A stretch of DNA of 64,000 bases, from contig JADFUC010002326.1 in NCBI GenBank assembly GCA_019722365.1, positions 1 through 64,000 of the forward strand. Reading direction: 5' to 3'. Below the pieces are notes generated by a model that saw nothing but the letters and a program-made list of their open reading frames with translations, was not told the origin of the DNA and searched no databases. The position numbers and the translations under genes were made by a program. Source of the DNA: Lithospermum erythrorhizon (Eukaryota > Streptophyta > Magnoliopsida > Boraginales > Boraginaceae). Of this stretch, positions 44,720 through 58,800 are shown in pieces. Numbering within the stretch: position 1 is the stretch's first letter; each line of letters opens with the position of its first letter.

Positions 44720-46825
44720 ATCCGATTAGTTTAGAACTAGTTTAGATTCGAATATATAAACACCAAATAAAGAGTCTCTTTAGCTCAGTTACGTGATTGC
44801 CACTTGGTAAATAATGCATAAAAATGTTGAATTATGAACCCATTAGCATGTTTAATTTGTGTTGAATGGTGTTTTAGTTCCTATGTAAGAGTTATGTTAA
44901 TTGGGATAAATTAAATATAATTAATTGTTAATTATTTTCAAATTTATTAATGTGGAAAATTTTCAAATAATATTTCTGATTTTTGAGAATTTTTTCAGAA
45001 TTTTTCGAATTAATTTTTATATCAGTTTATTAATTGAAACGAATAAAAACCATCGATTTTGTGTTGAATCGTATCAAACAAAAAGAGGTCACCGACGAGC
45101 AGCCCCATCGCCAATGACGGGCCACGACATAAGTCGTCAAGCCGTCATCAGTCAACCGAAAGCCGACTCTCGGTCAACGAGTCAACTCTGGCCCGAATTG
45201 ACTCGACCACCCGACCGACCTCGATCCGATCTGCCCGACCTACGTGGGCGCACCACGTGGATTACATAACACATCCACTCGTCTATTGCCAAGACCACGC
45301 CGCCAGCGACGTGTACGAAGCCCTTTGATCTGACGCGGTCTTTCAAATACTTTTTGAACGCACGGCCATGCGCTTAGCCATGTTCCATCCTCCGCTTACA
45401 AGGCTGGGGTCATTGCTCAAATGGCCGGTCGGGCGAAGCTGGTTGGTTGCCTTCACTAGTCCATCCGATTTAATATCGATTGTCCAATTTAATTAGTTAA
45501 TTAGTCAATCGAAGCTGATTGATTCAAACTTAATTTTGACGGATTTTTGCTAGAATTAATTTATTAGAAATCAATTAAATTATATTAATTTAATTTCTTG
45601 TTGGAAATTATTTTAATCAATTTATTTTAATCGCATTAAATTAGTTCTAATAAGATTAGCTTAAATTCAAATATTTATTGAAATTATTTGAAACTAATGG
45701 ATTTAATTACCAAATTCTAATTTTGATTAGGTTTAATTATAATATTTCAAAATTAATTTAATTAAATTTGAGGCCTATGATTATCGAATAATTGAGTCTC
45801 AAATTATAACATAATTTAGGAATTAATTATCGAAGTGTAAAATAGCATTTTTGAAAATACTAGTTATTTTAATATAAGATATTAATTTGACAAGAGAATT
45901 AGATTACTAGTGACTTACACTTAGACAAATTAAACAGCTTTTTATTTCATGAATATTCTTGATATGCAATATGTGTGCCTACTTCATGATTCATCCATGC
46001 TATGTATGTTAAAAGTAATATTGATTATTTATCATGCATGATATAATACGTTATATTTGATGGATGCCATGGACTTTATGATATAATATTATATTATATA
46101 GATAATATGGCCTATAGATATTAATCTACCTAAGGTGTACCAATTTTGGATTTATAACGATTAAAATTTGGAATAATTAATCATACTATTATAATTAATT
46201 ATTAGATATTCATCCACCTTAGAGGATGTATCAACAGTGGGAAATGATTTATGAAACTGAAATATAGTTTAGAAATATTTTCCACTAATATTTATATCAT
46301 GATTTTCAATATGTGTTATATTTTTCTTATGATTCATGAGTATATACTTTTTGCTTGTTTGATTGATATGTTTGACATGATCGTAAGAGTTAATAAAATA
46401 TAACAAATCTCACCTAATAAATAAGCAGTTAATGTCATACCAAAATATAAAGTTGGGTCACGAAAGGGTCTCATTGTGGTCACTTCGGGGATTCCATCCC
46501 ACGGAATGATCTAAGCTTTGTTCAAACGTGGATTTCCAATGTCAAGACGTCCGCTGACATAAAGAGGTTACTAATATAGTCTAAGTTTAACTTTTTAGTA
46601 ACACCAAGAGTTATGATGGTCATAATTATGTGATCGCATACTCGCTTGTTATACTTCTCAGGTGTTTAGGCGATTATAAATACGAAAGTATGTTTGTTCT
46701 ATTTATCTGATTATAGAATATTATATGATATATAGATTAAGTTGTTCCTTATGTATTTTCTCGTTGTAGTCTGTTATGAAAAGCACTAGTAGAAAATACG
46801 TGACTTAGTTAATTTTATAATTAAC
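44720..46825. other. Probable insertion between two repeat copies
   Basis: A 2.1-kb stretch separates repeat copies 1 and 2. It has a GC-rich core at 45,080-45,430 and a ctcattgtggtcacttcggg / atccaatgtcaagacgtccg-type region at 46,450-46,650 that reads like part of a long Ty3 LTR. No coding domain, matching ends or target duplication were found, so its type is open. Confidence 0.3.
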
Positions 46826-46829
46826 TAAT

Positions 46830-47210
46830 GCCCCACACGCTGCGGTTCTCGATTTTCTTATATTAACATTATTTTATAATTATTCAACATAATTAATATA
46901 CTTAATTAATTTAAGATTTATCAGGATATATATTAACACAAAATGGATCATGATACATATTATTAATAAAAAATTAAAATATAATAACAAAAAATTTAAT
47001 ATTTTTACACAATGTTCTTCATATTCATATAAACGATTAGTTCGTTTAACATAGTTATTTGTAATTACTAACTTTAACATTTTCAAAACATTAAAAAAAT
47101 TAAAAATATAAATTCACAATTCCTAAAACAAACATAAAATTATAACATACCGAATCACAATATCCAAAGTTATAATTTTCAACCTACAAAAATATAACAT
47201 ACCGATTATT
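46830..47210 (+). repeat. AT-rich dispersed repeat, copy 2
   Basis: It matches copy 1 over nearly its full length, with an extra aatatttttacacaatgttc block that copy 3 shares. It ends aacctacaaaaatataacat, as does copy 1. Confidence 0.75.
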
Positions 47211-47349
47211 ATCTTATACTTTTTGAAATTTGAATGCTTAACATTTTTCATCCACCACACGAAACACACGGTCATTAGTATTTTCAACAAACATGCAGTG
47301 TGGTCGCTTTATAAAACGAGCCTACACAACGTGAGTCCACCTGTGATAT

Positions 47350-47560
47350 GAACCAATGCCCTACACGCTGTCTGTATTTTTATATTAACATTTTGTTATA
47401 ATTATTTAACATAAATAAATATACTTAACTAATTTTAAGATTTATCGCGACATATATTAACACAAATGGATCATGATACATATTATTAACAACAAATTAA
47501 AATATAATAATAATATGTTTAATATTTTTACAATAATATTCTTCACATTAATATAATTTT
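47350..47560 (+). repeat. AT-rich dispersed repeat, copy 3 (partial)
   Basis: It starts ccaatgccctacacgctg like copy 2 and follows it to the aatatttttac block, then diverges into degenerate AT repeats up to about 47,880. Confidence 0.7.
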
Positions 47561-49060
47561 GAAATACTTAACATTAATATATTAATAATTAGAAACGAAT
47601 CCTAAAATAATGTAATAATATTTTGACATACGAGTAAATATTAATATAAAATTTAATATTTTAAACATTAACAAAAAATTTGACATTATAAATATTAATA
47701 TGCTCCATCATGATAAACATTAACTTTAACATTCTTAAATATTAATATGAATAATTATCAAAAATTTAAAAAATTTTATATATTAGAAATAATGTCAACT
47801 CATAAATAAATATTTGTGAAAATAGGAAAAATAATTGATTTATGAATGTTAATAAATAGTTTGAAAATGAGAAAATAAAAATGAGCATATACATGGTAGG
47901 TGCATTTGCATATCCAATAACCATCTATACGGTCGATATATAATATCTAACGTGACGCTTCATTTGTTCGCTTGAAATTATGAAAAAAATTATGAAGTGG
48001 TCATTATACACTTTGAGCAAATGAAATTGGTTAAGAGGCATTTTCACCCATATGTTGGAAATGTAAATTTACTTTATATATCGTCACGAACAAATACTTA
48101 ATGTGTTCGTTATACTTCCACCCACACTCCATGCGACGCAAGAATAAACAATTAAAATTTTGTGTCTTGAAATCAAGGCCTCGGATTTATATGCACCCAT
48201 ACATGTCGATAGATATAATCAGATATAACGCACTGCAGGACTACTCTCGCACTAATTTGCCTTACATACACCAACATTCACTCTTTTATCTTACCTTCCA
48301 TAACGACATTCGACAAATCATGAATATTTAATAATGCACCAAAAACTTAAGATACAAAAAATTCATGAATAATTTCTGAAATGTTTAGACGGTTGCATAA
48401 CAATACAACATACATAGAATCAAAAATGGATGCCCCTCACAAGTTATAACATCAAGGTAGAACTTAGGCTCTGGGAACCAAACAAGCTAGAATAGATGCA
48501 AAATGTAATTCCATCAAAGAGGTACATATGTCAATACAAAAAATCTCCAACTAATTAAAAAACAAGTAAATCAACCAAACAATACAATGAATACATGCTT
48601 CTATCTATAGAAGAACAAGAAATGACAGACTAAACCTTGGATACCCTAATGAGAATGAAACTTAGAAGTACTTGTAGGAGAAAATTTTCTTGCAATGCAC
48701 AATGGAAATCTTGAATAAGGACCTGCAAGGAGGAATAAAAAAATGTAAGCACTCTTTTCAATGTACAAAAACAAAACATTATTTTGTAGCAGAAAGGATG
48801 AGGAACAATGTCATAAGGTTAATAATCAAACAGACCATTAACCCTTTAATTCGATATCAACTTCTTTCTTCCCATGGTTACATGTATATTTTATATCAAA
48901 TATCAGGGCATAAGTTGATAAGTCAAAAATACAATAGTTTTCACTCCGTCAACTTAATTGAGCTGAACATTCTATTACTAAGGATTTATTTAGTATGATG
49001 ATACTAAATTGATCTCAAATTTCTTAATCTCATTAAAGGATTAAAGAAAAGAATTTAATG
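47560..49060. other. Intergenic AT-rich sequence, no gene recognised
   Basis: Bases 48,430-49,000 look less repetitive, with the texture of an old intron or untranslated region, but no coding frame with splice support was found. Confidence 0.3.
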
Positions 49061-50260
49061 GTTCAAATTGGCAGGATAATTGTATAATTTCATTTTCCTA
49101 TTTTAAACAGACCACATAAATAAGCTCTCATTCACCAATTCACCTCATTATCAACTTTCAAATTTGAAAAAATTTCTCTCAATTTTTTTGCTCGAATTCA
49201 TCAATAGATTCATCAAGTAAACTCAATTAATCATCATTATTCATCTCATTAACGAGGACGCCGCTAATTTAGTCATCTCAGTTTTTTTTATTCAATTTAT
49301 TAATTTTTTTATTCATCTCATTCCAAGCACTGAACCGCCTGTCCAACGCTAACCCAACCGGGCTATGAAAACCACATCAGCTCTCAATTCACCACTCTTT
49401 CAAATCCAACCCCACTTCCACTTTATCCAATAGCCTCCCCGATCCTCACCTACAAATTCGTGCCACGAAGCTAGTGAATATTTTATTTTTAGTTTTTTTC
49501 GTGAAAATTGATTTTGTAGTGAGTTTTTCGATGTCGGTTTGGCTGAGGTGGAAACTGGGCGGCGGTAAGGCGGAGGGACGGTGGAGGCAGGAAGGATTTT
49601 GAGTTTGATTTGCAAGAAGGGGAGTGAGAGGGGCGGACGGTGAGTTTGTGAAGGCCGCTTAATCGGGAGAGCTAAATTGCTATGGTGAGGCGATCTAATG
49701 GACAGGATCCATGACGGAGCATTCAGGCTTCCATTTAATGAAGTTCTCGAGTTCGAAGCCAAAGCCGCTAATTGTATCGTATGTAAAGATGTTAATGACG
49801 AGGTTCGGGTTCGAATTCGAAGGAATTTATTAATAATGTTGTATTAGTAATGATTCACTTGTTGATTACACAGTAATTATGGAAATTCAAGTATTAGTAA
49901 TGCTGATTTGGTTTGTTGATTAATAAATACACTTTTACGCCGGAGTCGCAACCGGGTTTGCAGATCGTGGCCGGAGTCAGATCTGTCCCCGCATTTTCAT
50001 CGAGGTGGTTCGCTTCCATCGAGCCTCGCTCGACGGATATAATACTTGTTTGAAACCCTTGTCAAAATATCGCAGTTGATTTGAGTTTTGATCGCCAATT
50101 TTTCTATCAAAATAAACCATTTTCGCAAGATAACGCTGATCACTTCAATTTTTGAAATATGTTTTTTTGTATTTAATAATGTTGATTATTAATTTAGTTT
50201 TTGATTTTTTACTGCATATCAGCATCGTTTCACAATGAATTTGGGAGAAGAATGTATGTA
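49060..50260. other. Possible promoter and first exons, unresolved
   Basis: A 120-codon minus-strand frame (49,762-49,400) has a Ser/Pro/Arg-rich N-terminus that could be an organelle-targeting peptide (MASNSRTSLNGSLNAPSW). On the plus strand a short exon-like segment with acceptor tatcag and donor gtatgtaa surrounds ATGAATTTGGGAGAAGAA at 50,234. Neither continues into a recognisable protein, so a truncated gene end or bidirectional promoter is possible but unproven. Confidence 0.2.
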
Positions 50261-52880
50261 ATTATTGATATTTTTGTGGTATATGACATTTAAATGCATG
50301 TTTCTCGATTTCATATTGGTTTTTTTCATTTTGTGCATATTTGAACTCGCTTGGGAGTTCATGATGATGTTAATATTAGCTTACACGCTTACTTGCTCTG
50401 AGTCATTTTTTTTTTTGCATTTCAAGCTTTTTAAATTTCATGGTTTGTGTAAATAGAGTTGATTGATTTAGTCATGTTTTCTGAACTTATTGATGTGTTT
50501 TTGTTAGTTGGGCTTGTTACGAAGACATATAGTTGTTGAGCTCATATTTTACCTTAATTATATATTTTTGTGGTTTTTTGGTTCTATTTCTAATTTTCTA
50601 TTTAACTTCAGTTTAGCTGATGTTGAACTTATTGATTATTTTTGCAGTTCAAAATTTTAATGAAATTGAATTATATATCATATTCTATTTCAAGTGTGTT
50701 AACTTGATTCACTTTTCCTAACTGCTTGTCATTATGCCGCAATATTGTTCTGATATGATTTTTACTTGTATGCCATTACATTGAGAGGATGTGGTTTATA
50801 GATCGGATATGATTTTCAAATCTGTATTGTGTTTTTATACATTTTTTTTTCTGACTTTGTTTTGTGTGTTCTATTATATATCATATTCTATTTCCAAGTA
50901 TGTTAACTTGATTCTCAGAGCTTACCTTTGGCTAGGGTTGCTAATGGGCTGAGATAGATAGTAGAATAATAGATAGAAGAAAAAGGATGCAGATAGTCAA
51001 AATAAGATGTATTTATGAGATTATGATGTAATTCTAGAAAGATTGTAGATAGAGAGAAGAGAAACTGTAGATAAGATAATTAATTCATTTCAATTCTTCA
51101 TTAGTTTCTCAATACATTCAATCTATTTTATAAATCTGCATAACCAATTTATTGATGCACACAATGGGATGCCTTTTGGAATATAAAATGCAAATAATAA
51201 ATAACAACTTTTGACTTCTAGTGTGCTTAATTAATGTGTGATTTTATTTGTGTCATGAGTAGGATCATGCCGCATTTACTCTTGACTTCGCTTCATGAAT
51301 ATGGTAAATGTAGGGGCGTAATATGCTCAGCCTACTTCCAGCGTATCTTACGTATCTGCTAAACAAATCCGCATCGCCGATCGACAAAGCGGGGCGGTGT
51401 CGAGAGTAGGGGGTAAGGTCGATGGCGGACGGGTCCGTGTGAAATAGGAAAGCGGGGCGCAAGTTAGCTGGTAAACGAATCTAAGCGATGCTTATTCGGT
51501 GTGATGCAGAGGACGCATTTACTAAAGAACTCTTTAATATCAGCGAATACTAAAAGAATACTTAGTGTCTCAAGTCGACTCAACTTAATCATATTTTCCC
51601 CGCTAACTATGGTGCTTAACTGGTACTAACTACGCTAACACACATTGTATACATATGTAATTAATCATAAACACTGAATATATATATATACTCCTCAAAA
51701 TACTTAATTTTATGAAGAACGCTGCTTAATCGAGATATATATACTCAAATCATACACATTTGAGTATATATACTTGAATCGGCATGTTAAGACAGCTAAA
51801 GATTTAAGGCGTTAAATATGAAATCTTTGCCTATTTTTCCACCCCATGTCACATAAATTAGAGATTTTATGAAAAACATGAGACTAAGGTAGTAGCAGAG
51901 GTATATTACTAAATATGTGCAATTAACATTGAAAAAAAAAGATTTCAAGAAATTAACACATAATTCGGTTTAACAAGACATCAACCACTCTAAATATGTG
52001 TAACTAATTATTAAAAAACCTCAATACAGTAACAGGCTAGTTCTCATATTATCATTCTTGTCTCCCAACGCATAGTGGTGTGAAGGTTATATTTCCTACT
52101 CGATTATGCTCAAGATTGAAGTCTTTGCAATCTTCTTAAATAAAATTTTCAAAATATAAGTCTAGATCATAATATGTTAAAACTGTGTCAGCCACATCAG
52201 CACCACAAACGCTAGTGGGAGGGGCGCTACACACTCACTAACAACAACATAAAAAGTCACATATAACAACTTGCACAGATAAATAATAGTGCATTAGTGT
52301 CCACAGACACAAACAAATGAAAGAATGATATACATATATTTATGCATCTTCGACATAGATATATTTATGCATCTTCTCTTCAACACATCATCAGTAGAAA
52401 TCCAGCCTTTAAACAATCTTCAAACAAAGAATGACATTTTCTTTGGAATGCAGGAGTTCCATAGAGCCTTCTAAGATGGGTTTCAATCTGTTTTTTCTCC
52501 TATGTTGTCCCAAACAGTTTTAAAATCGAACCCTCCATTTGAAGATTGCTTCCAGAGAAACAAATTTGTCTTTATATTTAAAGAGTTCATTTGGAAATCT
52601 ATCCAATAGACTTAACTCTTAAGCTATCAAATAGATCCGACAGATCCAGCGAAGGGAAAAAAAATAAAAACAATAAACAGGATAGTCTTAAGCTATTTTG
52701 CATCAAGGTCTTTATGTACAATCATCAAAAGGTAAAAAGAAGCATGCATATCAATTAGAATATTGTTGTCTAATTTCAAAACCAACATGCAGGCCTCCAA
52801 CTGCCCCTGCAATCTTCAAAATAACATCTCTCTCTTCCATAGTCCACAAAAACAAATTGTTTTGAAGTAAGCACTGATAA
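50260..52880. other. Intergenic, no gene recognised
   Basis: This is T-rich sequence followed by mixed AT-rich sequence. 51,260-51,480 is locally GC-rich without a gene. 52,700-52,883 is the likely 3' untranslated region of the minus-strand NSE3 gene. Confidence 0.4.
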
Positions 52881-52883
52881 GTG

Positions 52884-55800
52884 CTACTCATCAGCATCCA
52901 GTGAGGTGTAATCTTTTTGCACAATCTGGAAAATCAATAGCCTTCTATGATTCACCCAAAAACATTTAACAGTTACAAACATACTGTACTTGTAACAGAA
53001 CGGAGCTCATCAACGTTGTTAGAAAATTTAGTAGCATCCAAATAACCCGACAAGTCTATTTAGAAAAATGATAAACCACCAATTAGATACACTTATGCAA
53101 GAAGAGATTGCAAAACATAAGCTGATCTGATTACTACTGTTATTGCTGGAAATTAGTTGATTTGATTATCATTTATTTCCTGATTTGTTGCAGTCTTGTT
53201 TTTCCAGATTTATTGCTATCTTGTTTAGGAAAGTTAGGGAGTATAAATCAGAGATGAATTAGAAAGATTGGGCAACACTGATGAGTCGAGTGATCTGAAA
53301 AGAAAAATCAAGAACGTCGAACAGAGCCCATGGTTGAGGGTCAGGCCAGTCTGGAATTCCGGAAAAGGCGACTGGGATTGGCGAGGGACGGTTCGCGGCT
53401 TCAGGAAGGCCAACCATGATAGGAGGCAGCACCCTGATTGGAAGTACTCTTCCACAATTCCAGCTCCTAGGTGGGATCTCCGGCCTCGGCGAATCGAACT
53501 TTCAACATTCGAGGGAGAAAACTCGGATGGTTGGATCTTGAAAGCTGAACGGTATTTTGCAATCCACCGTTTAACTGATATTGAATGTTTAGAAACAGCT
53601 GTTATGAGCTTTGAAGGGGAGGCTTTAATTTGGTTTCAATGGGAAAATCGGAGGAGGCCATTTGTGAACTAGGATAATTTGAAGAAACAAATGATCCGTC
53701 GGTTCCGCTCACTTCCAACAGGATCAATGTACCATGAGTTCTTGGCCTTGAAGCAAACTGGTACAGTACGCGAGTATCGCAAGAAGTTTGAACTTTTGGC
53801 TTCTTCACTTGAAGGAATAAGCAAGGAAGTACTGGAAACAACTTTCATTAATGGGCTGAAAGTTGATATTGGCTATGAGGTTACTGTATTTGGGCCTAAT
53901 GGACTTGAACAAGCTATGGAATTGGCTCAAAAGGTTGAAAACAAGTTGTTGGCACAATGTCAAAATAGATACAGTGGCCGGGCCACTGGATCTTCATCAT
54001 ATTCATCTCAAAGGAAGTTGCCTCCACTTACTACAACCATCAAAGCTGACGAGGGATTTCGGAGACTATCGGAATCAGAACTCCAGCAGAAATGTGCAAA
54101 AATATTGTGTTACAAATGTGATGAAGAATATTCTCCGGACCACCGATGCAAGAAGAAGGAATTACAAGTGTTACTGCTGCAGGATGGACTTGAATTCTCT
54201 AATGAACTTGAAAAGGAAGAGGATGAACATGAAAAAAGGGATTTTGAAAATCAAGTGGTTGAGCTGTCTCCTAACTCCATTGGACTTACTTCCCCAAAAA
54301 CTCTAAAATTGGCTAGGCAAATTGGTTCACAACAAATAGTGGTCTTGATAGATAGTGGTGCAACACATAACTTTATCTCGAATGTTCTTGTAAATAAGTT
54401 ACAGTTGACGCTCACTGAAACGACACCTTAGGGGGTTGTTTTTGATACTGGCCAAGCTACCAAGACTAAAGGAATTTGTAAGGGAGTGACACTAACTTTG
54501 CAAGGGGTGGAGATTACTGAGGATTTTCTTCCATTAGATTTGAGGAGTATAGATTTAATCTTGGATATCCAATGGCTTGACACTTTAGGAGTAACCCATA
54601 TTAATTGGAAGACTCACTCAATGAAAAGTTTACAATAGGCAATACATCAGTACATCTACAAGGGACCCAACTTTGCACAAAAATCTAGTGTCACTCAAGG
54701 CTATGATGCGGATGATTAAGCATGAAGGACAAGAAATGATCATTGAACTTGGGGCTGTTTCTGTTCCAGATTCTACCAACCAAGAGATTCCAGCTGAAAT
54801 AGCTACGGTGTTGCAAGATGCTCATTCCGTCTTTGAGATGCGAAGGGCATTAGGCCTGGTCGAGGTAGAGAACACTCGATTGTTCTTCGTGAAGGCTCAT
54901 CTCCGATGAGATATCGATACCCACAGGTAGAAAAGGATGCTATTGAATTGTTGGTTAAAGAGATGCTGGCTGCTGGAATTATACAACCTAGTAAAAGTCC
55001 ATTCTCTAATCCTGTGTTGTTGGTTCGTAAAAAAGATAGGAGTTGGAGGTTTTGCGTGGACTATCGAGATTTGAACCGGGAGACTGTACCTGACAAGTTT
55101 CTAATTCCTGTTATTGATGAGCTTTTAGATGAACTCTATGGAGCATCTATTTTTTCGAAACTTGATCTGAAATCTGGATATCATCAAATACGAGTCAGTA
55201 CTGAAGATGTTCACAAGACGGCTTTTATGACCCATGACGGACACTGCGAATTTCTTGTGATGCCGTTTGGTCTCACCAATGCTCCAGCCACTTTTCAGTC
55301 CTTGATGAACGAGGTATTCCGTCCCCATCTACGTAAATTTGTCTTGGTATTTTTTGATGATATATTGGTGTATAGTCAAAACTTAATCGATTACGTCCAA
55401 CACCTTTCTGTTGTACTCCAACTTTTATCAAAACACCAACTGTATGCCAACCTCAAGAAGTGCTCATTCGCTCGGGAAAGGTTTGATTATTTGGGTCACA
55501 TAATTTCAAGAGAGGGAGTAGCGGTGGATCAGTCTAAAATATAAGCGACGCTAGATTGGCCTGAACCTAAAAACATTAGGGAAGTACAAGGGTTTTTGGG
55601 ACTCACTCGTTATTATCGTAAGTTTGTTAAAGGTTACAGTGAGTTAGCATGGCCTTTAACAGAACAACTAAAGAAAGATAAATTTGGATGGAATGCAGTT
55701 GCATCTGTTGCTTTCAAGTCTCTCAAACATGCAATGACCACAGTTCCTATCTTATCACTTCCTGACTTTGATAAATTAATTGTTGTGGAAACTGATGCTT

Positions 55801-58800
55801 CGGGGTACGGAGCCAGTGGTGTTTTATAGTCAGGTATTGGGTGAGTGGTTAGGTTGAAGCTGTTATATGAAAAGAATTGATAAAATTGTTTTTGCCATCC
55901 AGAAATGGTGTCCATACTTGCTGGGCAAAAAAGTTTGTCAGGCGTGACGGATCAACAAAGTTTAAAGTTTTGTTGAACAACGAATAGTCGCACTCTGAAT
56001 ACTCAACGTTGATGGCTTAAGCTCTGTACATAATTTTGAAATTCAATATAAGCCAGGAGCCAGGAGCTGGGAATAAAGTGGCTAACGCCTTATCTCATGT
56101 TAACAAGCCAGTGGAATTACAGAATATACTAGGTTCGCAAGGGATTGACTAGGAAGCTTTGCACCAGGAGCTACAACAAGATCCTTTCTTAGCAAAAATT
56201 GCTTTTGATTTGCAAAAAGGCATTAAAAGAGCGGCTGGATTTTCCTTGGAGCATGGCAAATTAATGTACAAAGGTCGGTTGATGTTATCCAAAGATTGCT
56301 CTCTCATTCCTATAATTTTACAGGAGTCCAACATTCCAGTGAGGACAAGACATTTAAAAGAATTGCCTCTGATTTTTATTGGGTGGGCATTAGAAAACAA
56401 GTGGTTGCATGGGTTCGGGAATGTCAAGTGTGTCAACAACACAACATGATGAATGTTTCTCCTGCTGGGTTGTTACAGCCCATTGCTTTACTATCTCTAG
56501 TTTAGGACGAATTAACAATGAATTTCATTGAAGGACTGCCCCGTTCGCAAGAGATGGATACTATCTTGGTGGTGGTTGACAGATTGAGCAAATATGCCCA
56601 TTTTTTACCTTTGAGGCATCCGTTTACTGCTCGTGTAGTTGCCGAGGTATTTTTAAAAGAAGTGGTACGTCTCCATGGTGTTCCAAGCTGCATCATTTCT
56701 GATAGAGACAAAATATTCATGATATTCAAGTTACAGGGCACAAAACTCCTCCATAGCATAGCTTATCATCCTCAAACGGATGGACAGTCCGAAGTTGTTA
56801 ATCATTGCTTGGAAACTTACTTAAGGTGTTATGCTTCCGACCAACCACGTAATTGGATGCGCTGGCTCGCTTGGGCAGAATATTGGTACAATACATCATT
56901 TCATACTGCATCCAAACATACCCCCTTCAAAGTCGTGTATGGTCGTGATCCCCCGTCTCTTATTCGATACCAACGGGATATAACTCCAGTTTCCTCAATA
57001 AATGACTAGAAGAAAGGGATGGCTATGCTAGATGATCTTTAAGACCTACCTCCAATGGCTTCAACAAAAGATGAAAGATATAAATTTGACAAGAACGGTA
57101 GACATTCAATTTTCAATTGGAGACAAGGTGTTTGTTAAGCTCAAGCCGTATAGACAGAAATCTCTCACTGCCAGAAGGAATGAGAAACTTTCTCCTCCTT
57201 CTATGGTCCATTTTTAGTGCTCTCACGTGTTGGAGAAGTTGCTTATAAGTTACAGCTTCTAGCCTCTTCGTCAATCCACCCAGTTTTTCATGTCTCGCAA
57301 TTAAGCCAAGCCCATGGGACAATTCACTCATCACCATTGCTTCCTCCACAATTGAGCCCAGACATGGAACTCATTGTCGAGCCCGCTGAAGTACTAGGAG
57401 TCCGCAATAGCAAACCTAACAGAAGTGGTGACAGGGAGGTGTTGATTATGTGGAAGGATTTGCAGTTATTTGAGGCTACTTGGGAAAAATTTGATACATT
57501 GCTGCAACAGTTCCCTCAATTCCACGTTGAGGACAAGGTCAAGGTGAAAGTTTAGACATCGGGTAATGATAAACCACCAATTAGATATACTTACGCAAGA
57601 AGAGATTGCAAAAAATAAGTTGATCTTATTACTACTGTTATTGCTGGAAATTAGCTGATTTGATTATCATTTATTTCCTGATTTGTTGCAGTCTTGTTTT
57701 TCCAAATTTATTGCTATCTTGTTTAGGAAAGTTAGGGGGTATAAATCAGAGATAAATTAGAAGGATTGGCATGCTTGATTTATATTGTAATTGAGCCATA
57801 GGCTGGAGAGTAACCAGGGCTCTCGGATATCCTGGAGTGACTATTTTCTATTCAATAAAATTCTCTTTTCCTCAGTTCTCTGTTTATCTCTGTTATTTTG
57901 TTTGATATCCTTCTATAGTGTATCAAAAAAATTGAATGCCAATGCATTCAACAAGTTGATAGTATACCGAAATATGAGGCTCGTAACCTGGGGGTTAGAT
58001 TTATATTATTCTCACAAAGCAATTGGACAAGCCCCAACCTTAAGAGCAAACATGTTGACAACAATCGAGAGAATAAGAAACGATAGGCAACGATAGTTCA
58101 ATAAAAACATGACACCTTTCAAGTGATTTAGCATTACCTGAGAAATATATTGCTTTATTTTATCACTCATTGCTGCATCTAGAGATCTTTCAGCAAGCTC
58201 GAAGTACAAGGTAGTCCCTTCTGGGCCTTTGACTTTATCCTTCTGCAAATATCTGTACAGAAAAAGCTAAAAGTTAGAGGCAAGGTGGAAGAATGAGTTT
58301 ATTCTGATATTCAACTTCGGAAAATAACATGTAAGGTTCTGGGATTAAACCTTTGTTGGAAAAGTGTTTCAAGTGCCACTTTGCTGTTTCCAAATAATGG
58401 ATGATTTTCATCACTTTCAAGGACTCCCACCCGCCTCAATTGATGCCAAAGATTTTCTACACAAATTAATTCATAGAGATGACTTTGTTAGGAGAATTAT
58501 ATAAACATGGGATTGTAGCATATAAACACAAGAAAACAAAACATCCACATATATTAGGACTTCGGATAATCGTTTACTTAATTCTATTAAAAGAAAATGA
58601 GGGTAGATGTAAGGAGTGAGTTCACTATCTCTAAGCTAAGGGCTTATGTCATATTGGAGATGAAAACTAGGGCCACATTGCCCTATCCATTATATTGATC
58701 AAAATACTGCACATTAAAATACCTTCTGTAATTCTGCCTCCAGCAAGATGAACTACAGCGATAACAACAAAAGTGAAGCCAGTCATATGAAACTTGTCTT

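Larger units (their letters stand above)
53069..57925 (+). mobile_element. Ty3 (gypsy) chromovirus-type retrotransposon
   Basis: The element begins tgataaacc and ends gtgtatca (inverted TGATA/TATCA termini) and is flanked by AAAAA on both sides (53,064-53,068 and 57,926-57,930), a 5-base target duplication. It is 4.86 kb and encodes gag-protease-RT-RNase H-integrase in that order with a chromodomain-like end, the plan of plant chromoviruses; the gag style and short LTRs suggest the Reina group. It lies opposite to NSE3 inside that gene's last intron. Several stops and shifts make it non-autonomous. Confidence 0.9.

Noticed and set aside
44770..44800. tRNA-like tagctcagt box
   Set aside because: No acceptor stem, anticodon arm or B box could be folded around it.
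49400..49762. 120-codon minus-strand frame as a plastid protein
   Set aside because: Only a vague transit-peptide-like composition; no downstream exon or domain. Kept only as an unresolved region.
53863..54306. 147-codon frame overlapping the Ty3 gag-protease region
   Set aside because: Shifted-frame shadow of the real polyprotein frame, which carries the zinc-knuckle and DSGA motifs.
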